Assembly: GCA_038203615.1 (NCBI GenBank)
Contig: JBBRDU010000071.1
Location: 1 to 15,488 of the forward strand
Reading direction: 5' to 3'
Source: JBBRDU01 sp038203615
Lineage (GTDB): Bacteria > Verrucomicrobiota > Verrucomicrobiia > Chthoniobacterales > UBA10450
DNA: 15,488 nt
Both the position numbers and the translations under genes were made by a program. Each line of letters begins with the position of its first letter. Position 1 is the stretch's first letter. Under the pieces are notes generated by a model, which was not told the origin of the DNA, did not search any database, and saw only the letters and a program-made list of their open reading frames with translations. Shown piece after piece: positions 1 to 5,371 of this stretch.

Positions 1-362
1 ATTTTACCTAACGATTTCACCAGTTCCTTGCGCCGTTCTTCCGAGAGTTCCGGGATGGGCAGGCGGATCAGTTTGCCGTCTACCGCCGGGGTGATGCCAA
101 TCTTGGATTCCTTCAGGGCGCGCTCGATATCCTGCACGGTGCTGGCGTCAAACGGCTGCACGACAAGCAGGCGGGGTTCCGGGGTGGTGATGAGGGCGAG
201 CTGCTTCAGCTTCATGGTGGAGCCATAGGCCTGCACGTCCACATTCTCGACGAGGGCCGGGGAGGCCTTGCCCGTGCGGACGCCGGCGAACTCGTGCACC
301 ATATAGTCGACGCTTTTGTCCATCGTCATTTCCGCTTCGAGAAGGATGTCATCTGTGCTCAT
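1..362 (-). CDS. frr: Ribosome recycling factor, 3' part cut by window edge
   Basis: Ribosome recycling factor splits the post-termination 70S complex together with EF-G. The visible product (about 120 residues) starts MSTDDILLEAEMTMDKSVDY. It carries the family blocks EFAGVRTGKASPALVENV and LLVVQPFDASTVQDIERAL, then IGITPAVDGKLIRLPIPELS and EERRKELVK. These cover the N-terminal part of the three-helix bundle and the start of the small domain. RRF is usually about 185 residues, so roughly 65 C-terminal residues lie beyond base 1. The ATG at 362-360 follows the pyrH stop codon by 4 bases, so the two genes are almost certainly co-transcribed and perhaps translationally coupled. No Shine-Dalgarno motif precedes the start (the leader ends AACTGATCTT). 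Confidence 0.96.
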   Translation of the reverse strand, partial: MSTDDILLEAEMTMDKSVDYMVHEFAGVRTGKASPALVENVDVQAYGSTMKLKQLALITTPEPRLLVVQPFDASTVQDIERALKESKIGITPAVDGKLIRLPIPELSEERRKELVKSLGK

Positions 363-366
363 AAGA

Positions 367-1116
367 TCAGTTTTGTTTGGCCGACTCGGTCTCGCCGGAA
401 ACGAGCGTGCCGACTTTGCGCCCGAGAACCGCGTCCCGGATGTTGCTGGGCCGGTTCATATCGAGAACGATCATGGGGATTTTATTGTCCATGCAAAGAC
501 TGAAGGCGGTGGAGTCCATCACCTGCAGGCGTTTCGTCAACGCCTCCGTGTAGGTGACCCGATCGTAGCGCTGCGCATCCGCATGTTTGTTCGGATCGCG
601 GTCGTAGACGCCGTCCACCTTGGTCGCTTTCAAAATCACGTCGGCCCGAATTTCACTGGCGCGCAGAGCCGCGGTCGTGTCCGTGGAAAAATAAGGATTC
701 CCCGTGCCGGCCACGAAAATGACGACGCGCCCGAGCTCGAGATGACGAATGGCGCGTCCCAGAATGAAGGGCTCGGCCACGTTCTTCATTTCGATGGCGC
801 TTTGCACGCGCGTCTCCACGCCCAGGTCGTCGAGCGCGCTTTTCAGGGCCATGCCATTAATCACCGTAGCCAGCATTCCCATGTAATCCGCCGTCGTGCG
901 GTCCATGCCGCGTCCGGCCGCGGTCAGCCCGCGCCAGATGTTGCCGCCCCCGATGACGACGGCGATCTGCACGCCGAGGCTGTGCACTTCCTGGATGCGC
1001 TCGGCGATCGTGCGCACGACCGGCGGCGAAATGTTATCGCGCCCACCGGCCTCGCGCAGGGCTTCTCCGCTCAACTTCAGCACGATGCGTTTGTAAGCAG
1101 GTGCTTCAGTCTTCAT
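367..1116 (-). CDS. pyrH: UMP kinase (uridylate kinase)
   Basis: UMP kinase phosphorylates UMP to UDP with ATP in pyrimidine nucleotide synthesis and belongs to the amino-acid kinase fold. The 249-residue product starts MKTEAPAYKRIVLKLSGEAL. It shows the phosphate-binding LKLSGEAL (13-20), GGGNIWRG (56-63), the UMP site GTGNPYFSTDT (137-147) and KVDGVYDRDP (166-175), so all expected family blocks are present. I chose the ATG at 1116. An in-frame TTG at 1155 would add 13 residues (MQTSSHSCFISLA) with no family match. The ATG is preceded by the pyrimidine-rich CATCTCCCTCGCC and has no Shine-Dalgarno motif. The common rpsB-tsf-pyrH-frr order is only half kept: frr follows, but fmt lies upstream across a 169-base gap that contains a hairpin. 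Confidence 0.97.
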   Translation of the reverse strand: MKTEAPAYKRIVLKLSGEALREAGGRDNISPPVVRTIAERIQEVHSLGVQIAVVIGGGNIWRGLTAAGRGMDRTTADYMGMLATVINGMALKSALDDLGVETRVQSAIEMKNVAEPFILGRAIRHLELGRVVIFVAGTGNPYFSTDTTAALRASEIRADVILKATKVDGVYDRDPNKHADAQRYDRVTYTEALTKRLQVMDSTAFSLCMDNKIPMIVLDMNRPSNIRDAVLGRKVGTLVSGETESAKQN

Positions 1117-1262
1117 GGCGAGGGAGATGAAACAAGAGTGGGAGGATGTTTGCAAAGGAAAACGAACGCGGCGGGCGTCTACCGGGCAAACGATTGTTCA
1201 GCCACAGATGGAAACGGATGAAACATTGATGGGGAAAGAACCTCTCCTGATCAACGAAAGTC

Positions 1263-1279
1263 GGCCGGTCCAACCGGCC
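1263..1279 (-). terminator. Hairpin between fmt and pyrH, possible weak terminator
   Basis: Directly after the fmt stop codon the minus strand carries a perfect 7-bp stem (GGCCGGT/ACCGGCC) with a 3-base loop. It is followed by GACTTTCGTTG, which is not a convincing U tract. It might weaken read-through between fmt and pyrH or act as an RNA-processing boundary. A classical intrinsic terminator is not supported. Confidence 0.3.
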
Positions 1280-1285
1280 CTCCGA

Positions 1286-2212
1286 TTAGCGCGTCATGCG
1301 GGTGCCACGGAGGAACTCGGCTGCGCTCATGCGGCGTTTTCCTTCCAGCTGCACTTCCTGCATGGACAGGGCCCGGTCCCCCGCGGCGATGACTAGTCCG
1401 CGCTCGTCCGCGTGGATGATGGTTCCGGGCGTCGCCTTGTCTTCTACAATCACGGCGGAGTAAATCTTCAAATTCCGTGATTTGCCAGAGGCGTCTTTTA
1501 TCGCTGCGAATGCTCCGGGCCACGGATGGTACGCGCGAATCTTGCGCTCGATGGTCTCGGCCGATTCGGTCCAGTCGATCCGGCCATCCTCGCGGCTGAG
1601 TTTCGGAGCCAATGTCGCCCGTGTGTTCTCCTGCGGGACTCGCGGGGCCGGACCAGGAAGGATGAGTCGGAGCGCCTCGAGCAATGCCGCGGGCGCCTGG
1701 GCGCCGAGCCGGGCATGCAAAGACCCGCCGGTCTCGGACGCTGTGATCTCCGTCGTGCGCTGGAGAAGGATGTCTCCGGTATCGAGCCCTTCGTCCATGT
1801 ACATAACCGTGATACCGGTTGCACCATCGCCCGCGACGATGGACGCCTGGATGGGTGCGGCCCCGCGCCACCGGGGGAGCAGGGAAGCATGCAAATTGAG
1901 ACACGCGAGACGTGGAATCTCGAGCACGGCGCGCGGAAGGATCTGCCCATAGGCCATCACTACGATCACGTCGGGATGCAGGGCTGCGATTTGCGCGACG
2001 GCGTCGTCGGCCTTGATGCGCGCCGGCTGCAGGATCGGAATTCCTGTCGTCCCCATGGCTTGCTTGATGGGAGGTGCGGTGATGTGCTGGTCGCGCCCGA
2101 CCGGCTTGTCGGGTTGCGTGACCACTCCGACGAGTTCGTGCCCGGGGGATTGCTGAATCATGCGCAAGACCGGCACGCCGATCTCACCCGTGCCGATGAA
2201 GAGAATGCGCAT
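1286..2212 (-). CDS. fmt: Methionyl-tRNA formyltransferase
   Basis: Fmt transfers a formyl group from 10-formyltetrahydrofolate to Met-tRNA(fMet), creating the initiator tRNA. The 308-residue product begins MRILFIGTGEIGVPVL, a Rossmann-like formyltransferase start. The catalytic triad of the family falls exactly at N106, H108 and D144, within LNLHASLLPRWRGAAPI and MDEGLDTGDILL. After about residue 205 comes the C-terminal OB-like tRNA-binding domain, with RAYHPWPGAFA and a C-terminal EFLRG motif. Length is close to the usual 310-315. In many bacteria fmt pairs with def (peptide deformylase); here its upstream neighbour, 6 bases away, is a small double-CxxC protein, and def is not in the window. 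The start is preceded by CCTTAGCGCGGA, so no clear Shine-Dalgarno motif is present. Confidence 0.97.
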   Translation of the reverse strand: MRILFIGTGEIGVPVLRMIQQSPGHELVGVVTQPDKPVGRDQHITAPPIKQAMGTTGIPILQPARIKADDAVAQIAALHPDVIVVMAYGQILPRAVLEIPRLACLNLHASLLPRWRGAAPIQASIVAGDGATGITVMYMDEGLDTGDILLQRTTEITASETGGSLHARLGAQAPAALLEALRLILPGPAPRVPQENTRATLAPKLSREDGRIDWTESAETIERKIRAYHPWPGAFAAIKDASGKSRNLKIYSAVIVEDKATPGTIIHADERGLVIAAGDRALSMQEVQLEGKRRMSAAEFLRGTRMTR

Positions 2213-2218
2213 TCCGCG

Positions 2219-2464
2219 CTAAGGCTGCCGCGCTGGCAGGGGGATGCGGCGCGGACGTCTGGGAGCCGTGGCTTGAGCCATCATTTTCTCGCCGGCGGTG
2301 ACTTCGCGCTGGCCGACCGAAGAGGCACAACCGGTGCAGAGATAATCGAAGATTTCCTTGTTGGGCAGGACTAGGAGGAGCCGCTCGCGCACGGGCATGG
2401 CCGCCTTGCACTTCTGGCAATAGAGACTCGAGGCGGTGAAATTTTCAAACTGTTGCTGGCTCAT
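2219..2464 (-). CDS. Small conserved zinc-ribbon-like protein
   Basis: I cannot name the function. From the ATG at 2464 the product is 81 residues, starting MSQQQFENFTASSLYCQKCK. An in-frame ATG at 2473 would add MDS. Two CxxC pairs, YCQKCK and LCTGCA, lie 27 residues apart (first cysteine to first cysteine) and flank AMPVRERLLLVLPNKEIFDY. This spacing is typical of a zinc ribbon. The C-terminus is basic and proline-rich (RRPRRIPLPARQP), suggesting RNA or ribosome contact; that is inference. The reading frame overlaps the 3' end of the upstream adk-type gene by 20 bases and ends 6 bases before fmt, so it is tightly locked into this translation operon. I place the start at 2464 because a weak purine motif, GGATGGA, sits just upstream of it. 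Confidence 0.8.
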   Translation of the reverse strand: MSQQQFENFTASSLYCQKCKAAMPVRERLLLVLPNKEIFDYLCTGCASSVGQREVTAGEKMMAQATAPRRPRRIPLPARQP

Positions 2465-3053
2465 GCTGTCCATCCAGGCCGTTCACGCTGGCTAGAATAT
2501 CGAACAAAACCTTGGCCGGCGGCTGCGTGGCGTCAATTACACTGACGCATTCCTTGGGATAGTAACTCAGAACGGGCTTCGATTCCTCGTCGTAAATGGC
2601 GAGGCGACGCTGGATGACCTCTTCGTTGGCGTCGTCGAGTCGATTATCTTTCAAGGCCCGTTTCTTCAGGCGGGAAAAAAGAGTCTCACGGTTCGGGCAG
2701 GAGAGATGAAAAACTTTTCCGACGTCGATCATCGCTTCCATGATCTTGGCCTGGCTCACATTCCGAGGGATGCCATCGAGCACGAGGGTATCGATATCCG
2801 GCTTGAACTGATGTCCGTCGACCGCGGCATCGATCGCTTCTTTCCAAAGCTCGACCGTGATTTCATCCGGAACGAGCTGGCCTTTGCTGGAGTATTCAAG
2901 AAAGGCTTGGCCCACCGTGGTGCGGGTATCAATGGATCGGAAAACATCTCCGCAGGGGCAGTGATAAAAGCGCGGGATACTTCCGAGTGTCTTGCCCTGG
3001 GTCCCTTTGCCACTGCCGGGGGCGCCGAAAAGGAGGTAAGTCTTATATTTCAT
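2445..3053 (-). CDS. adk: Adenylate kinase-type nucleoside monophosphate kinase (divergent)
   Basis: The 202-residue product has the Adk-family P-loop GAPGSGKGTQ at residues 10-19. It also has a CGDVFRS block (34-40) where canonical Adk has TGDMLR, and DGIPRNVSQA (93-102) where Adk has DGFPRT. The RALKDNRLDDANEEVIQRRL segment supplies the LID-region arginines and the DD pair. The LID is the short type with no zinc cysteines. The expected reaction is ATP + NMP to ADP + NDP; the substituted NMP-binding motifs leave the preferred NMP open, so the gene symbol is provisional. The last 20 bases overlap the next gene (zinc-ribbon-like protein). The ATG at 3053 follows GAGTTTCGCCC with no Shine-Dalgarno motif. 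It lies 79 bases after rpmA. Confidence 0.87.
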   Translation of the reverse strand: MKYKTYLLFGAPGSGKGTQGKTLGSIPRFYHCPCGDVFRSIDTRTTVGQAFLEYSSKGQLVPDEITVELWKEAIDAAVDGHQFKPDIDTLVLDGIPRNVSQAKIMEAMIDVGKVFHLSCPNRETLFSRLKKRALKDNRLDDANEEVIQRRLAIYDEESKPVLSYYPKECVSVIDATQPPAKVLFDILASVNGLDGQHEPATV

Positions 3054-3132
3054 GGGCGAAACTCGTTATACCGCGGTGCGGTTGCGTGCACGATCGATGA
3101 ATCGATCCGCCAGGTGAAAGTGACTGTAAAAA

Positions 3133-3390
3133 TTACGGGGAAGCCGCCAAAGGGTCGACATTGACGCGGCGACCGGCGCGATCGAAACGCACATTCCCGT
3201 CGACTAGGGCAAAAATAGTGTAATCACGTCCCAGCCCAACATTCTTGCCAGGCGTGAACTTGGTGCCCCGCTGCCGGATGATGATGTTGCCGGCCACTAC
3301 CATCTCGCTGCCAAATTTTTTCACGCCGAGCCGTTTACTGACGCTATCGCGGCCGTTCTTAACGCTGCCTTGTCCTTTTTTATGAGCCAT
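3133..3390 (-). CDS. rpmA: 50S ribosomal protein L27
   Basis: L27 sits at the peptidyl-transferase centre of the large subunit, and its N-terminal tail reaches the P-site tRNA. The 85-residue product starts MAHKKGQGSVKNGRDS and continues KRLGVKKFGSEMVVAGNI, IIRQRGTKFTPGKNVGLGRD and YTIFALVDGNVRFD, which is the full family pattern. It has the short mature-type N-terminus, not the Firmicutes form with a cleaved extension. It follows rplU by 30 bases, the usual rplU-rpmA pair. The start is preceded by CCACCCTCCTC, which resembles an anti-Shine-Dalgarno stretch more than a Shine-Dalgarno motif. Confidence 0.98.
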   Translation of the reverse strand: MAHKKGQGSVKNGRDSVSKRLGVKKFGSEMVVAGNIIIRQRGTKFTPGKNVGLGRDYTIFALVDGNVRFDRAGRRVNVDPLAASP

Positions 3391-3420
3391 GAGGAGGGTG
3401 GTGGTTGGGAGTTGGGAGAA

Positions 3421-3777
3421 TTATTCCGCGCTTTTCTTGGCCGCGGCCGTTTTCTTGGCCCCGCTCACGCTGATGCTCTTGATCTTGACGCGGGTCAGCT
3501 TGCGCCGATGACCGACCGTGCGGTGATAGCCTTTGCGGCGGCGGTATTTGAAGGCGATGACCTTCTTGTCCTTGCGCTGTTCCACCACTTCGCCCGTCAC
3601 TTTGGCCCCGGAAATGAGGGGACTGCCATGCGTCACCTGGTCGCCATCCGAATGCATCAGAACGTCGCCGAAAGTGGCCTGTTTCCCGGCTTCGATATCG
3701 AGAAGATCCACGTCAATCGTGTCGCCTTCTGCGACGCGATATTGTCTGCCACCGGTTTTGATAATTGCGTAAGCCAT
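3421..3777 (-). CDS. rplU: 50S ribosomal protein L21
   Basis: L21 binds 23S rRNA near L20 in the large subunit. The 118-residue product starts MAYAIIKTGGRQYRVAEGD and carries the signature KYRRRKGYHRTVGHRRKLTR followed by VKI near residues 78-100. It ends in a Lys/Ala-rich tail (GAKKTAAAKKSAE), longer than in many homologues, whose usual length is about 103. I chose the ATG at 3777 because it gives the conserved N-terminus; an upstream in-frame extension to 3870 has no family match. The start lies after the pyrimidine-rich GCATCTTCTTCCT with no Shine-Dalgarno motif. About 130 bases separate it from the rsmI stop, room for its own promoter and leader. Confidence 0.97.
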   Translation of the reverse strand: MAYAIIKTGGRQYRVAEGDTIDVDLLDIEAGKQATFGDVLMHSDGDQVTHGSPLISGAKVTGEVVEQRKDKKVIAFKYRRRKGYHRTVGHRRKLTRVKIKSISVSGAKKTAAAKKSAE

Positions 3778-3883
3778 AGGAAGAAGATGCTCTTGGGGAA
3801 AAGCCGCGCAAACTTCCACAGATGCGGGCCTTTGACAAGCGGAAAAGGTAGGGGCGGTTCTCGGGACCACCTCTCTTGCACTT

Positions 3884-3911
3884 ACTATCGGGCGCAGGCG
3901 ATCGAGGTCAA
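3884..3911 (-). promoter_or_regulatory. Candidate sigma-70-like promoter for rplU-rpmA
   Basis: On the minus strand TTGACC (3911-3906, five of six matches to TTGACA) is followed after 16 bases by GATAGT (3889-3884, four of six matches to TATAAT). The -35 element overlaps the rsmI stop codon. Transcription would start near 3877 and give rplU a leader of about 100 nucleotides. This rests on motif matching only. Confidence 0.35.
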
Positions 3912-4576
3912 TCCTCCCGGCCTGAGATGACGAGCACTATTTCGCCCTTGGGCGGGCGCGCCTTATAATGAGCCTGCAATTCGGCCGCCGTCCCGCGCCG
4001 GAATTCCTCGAACTTTTTCGTCAACTCGCGCGCTACGCAAAGTAACCGCTCCGGCATGATTTCTCCAGCGGCGGAGAGTGTCTTAATCAGCCGATGGGGC
4101 GACTCAAAAAAAATGGAGGTTTCCTCCCGGGCGGCTGCCGTCCGTAAATCACGCTCGCGCCCGCCACTTTTCGGAGGAAGGAAACCGCCGAAGAAAAACT
4201 TTTCCGTGGAAAACCCGGAGCCGACCAGAGCAGTCAGAACGGCGGAGGCTCCGGGGATGATGGTGAACGGCAGGCTTCGCTGGATGCATTCATGAATGAT
4301 CCGCCCGCCCGGGTCGGAAATTCCCGGGAGCCCGGCGTCCGTGATGAGGGCGACTGTTTGGCCGGCGGCGAGCCGCTCGACGAGCTGCGCGGTGCGCATT
4401 GCCTCATTGTGCTCATGATAGCTGAGGAGCGGCTTGGCGATGTGAAAGTGCTTCAACAACATCCCGGAATGCCGGGTGTCTTCGGCGGCGATCACGTCCG
4501 CGCTCTTGAGCGCTTCGAGCGCGCGCAACGTGATGTCGCCCAGGTTTCCGATCGGCGTCGCGATCACATAAAGCAT
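3908..4576 (-). CDS. rsmI: 16S rRNA (cytidine-1402-2'-O)-methyltransferase
   Basis: RsmI methylates the ribose of C1402 of 16S rRNA in the decoding centre, using S-adenosylmethionine, and belongs to the tetrapyrrole (SAM-dependent) methylase fold. The 222-residue product starts MLYVIATPIGNLGDITLRAL. It holds AAEDTRHSGMLL, SYHEHNE, ITDAGLPGISDPGG, PGASAVLTAL and FESPHRL, all characteristic family blocks. The C-terminal KKFEEFRRGT and PPKGEIVLVISG match the usual end. Length is a little short of the common 270-290, because it lacks the C-terminal extension found in many proteobacterial forms. It is the first clear gene of the minus-strand translation run. The start has no Shine-Dalgarno motif (GCAAGCATGCTTT precedes ATG). 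Confidence 0.95.
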   Translation of the reverse strand: MLYVIATPIGNLGDITLRALEALKSADVIAAEDTRHSGMLLKHFHIAKPLLSYHEHNEAMRTAQLVERLAAGQTVALITDAGLPGISDPGGRIIHECIQRSLPFTIIPGASAVLTALVGSGFSTEKFFFGGFLPPKSGGRERDLRTAAAREETSIFFESPHRLIKTLSAAGEIMPERLLCVARELTKKFEEFRRGTAAELQAHYKARPPKGEIVLVISGRED

Positions 4577-4747
4577 GCTTGCATGATGAGACAGGAAGAG
4601 TGCGGAAGCGAGCCGGGGTTGAGGATTGGGCCGGGTATTCGTTGGCTCGACGAAGTCTCATTCTACCGGGAGATTTTTGGCCGGCGATTTTAGAGCGATT
4701 CTGGATGTGGCATCTTCTTGGAACGATCCAAGCTTTAAGTCCCCCGT

Positions 4748-5059
4748 ATGAAACCGGAGATGCCGTTGGTTTCGCCTCGCCGCAGGCCCTGCTTTGACGA
4801 GCAAGGCTCGCCCGCCCGCACCTTGCCATGCCCCGGATATTTCTTTCAATCCGGCTGCAATTTTTCGCTCGGGTTTTCCTCTCCCCACGATGACGAAAAT
4901 CGACGGTTTCGGAACCTGAGCCGTCAGTTCTTGAGCGAATCGGCGCGCGAACAGAAGCGAGAGTTATTTGTGCTCAGCTTACTCGCGCTGGTCTCGGCCT
5001 GGCCCCTCATTTCGATGGTCGTGACGGTGGTGCAGCTTTACAGCAGGCCCCATCCTTAG
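4748..5059 (+). CDS. Doubtful ORF with one C-terminal membrane segment
   Basis: I do not recognise this product. The frame gives 103 residues, but only the last 40 or so look protein-like: SESAREQKRELF, then a single hydrophobic helix (VLSLLALVSAWPLISMVVTV), then VQLYSRPHP. The N-terminal half is Cys/Pro-rich and looks like translated non-coding DNA. An in-frame TTG at 4931 would give a 42-residue small membrane protein, which I find more plausible. Codon use in that part is GC3-rich like its neighbours. It diverges from rsmI and converges with putA, with the inverted-repeat element in between. It may be a small-membrane-protein gene, a decayed gene, or a chance ORF. Confidence 0.35.
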   Translation: MKPEMPLVSPRRRPCFDEQGSPARTLPCPGYFFQSGCNFSLGFSSPHDDENRRFRNLSRQFLSESAREQKRELFVLSLLALVSAWPLISMVVTVVQLYSRPHP

Positions 5060-5148
5060 CGGCGAAGCTTGGAGAGGTCGTTAGGAAGTGGAAGAGGGCG
5101 AAGCCAACGCTCAACTCCGAAAGCTTACGCGAGCAGGCAGCCAAGGTC

Positions 5149-5265
5149 TGTCATCCCGAGCCAGCGCAGACGGCGAGGGATCCCCCATATAATCGGCGTC
5201 CCGCCATGCACCTTGTGTGATCCCCAGAGTGCGAGGGAGGTCCCTCGCTTGTGCTCGGGATGACA
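5149..5265. repeat. REP/MITE-like imperfect inverted repeat
   Basis: The ends are a perfect 13-bp inverted repeat: TGTCATCCCGAGC at 5149-5161 and its reverse complement at 5253-5265. Inside each arm is a second matching block, GCGAGGGA at 5173-5180 and TCCCTCGC at 5241-5248. A third GCGAGGGA at 5231-5238 can pair locally with 5241-5248, forming a competing hairpin. The element lies in the 312-base gap between an uncertain plus-strand ORF and the 3' end of putA, a usual location for REP-type or miniature inverted-repeat elements. No coding sequence is supported in it. The rest of 5060-5371 shows nothing else I can identify. Confidence 0.65.
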
Positions 5266-5371
5266 CCCCTGGGCAGGACCGCCGTGAGATCGAAGATGCG
5301 ATGCCGGTTTATCTAACCTTCCCGCACGAGAATGACCTTTTGAAACTTATACCAGTGCCGCGTCCGGGAGG

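Noticed and set aside
1117..1155. TTG-started N-terminal extension of pyrH
   Set aside because: The added residues match no family sequence, while the ATG at 1116 gives the usual UMP kinase N-terminus.
316..1221. Long plus-strand frame (301 codons) opposite pyrH
   Set aside because: It is antisense to a full-length UMP kinase with all motifs. Its product is His/Arg/Ala-rich without family blocks, as expected in GC-rich shadow frames.
4577..4747. Possible tRNA or structured RNA between rsmI and the small ORF
   Set aside because: I found no T-arm consensus (GGTTCGANTCC-like) or cloverleaf pairing on either strand.
4658..4888. Minus-strand frame upstream of rsmI (76 codons)
   Set aside because: No motif is recognisable, it overlaps the uncertain opposite-strand ORF, and its position upstream of rsmI is not supported by a conserved neighbour.
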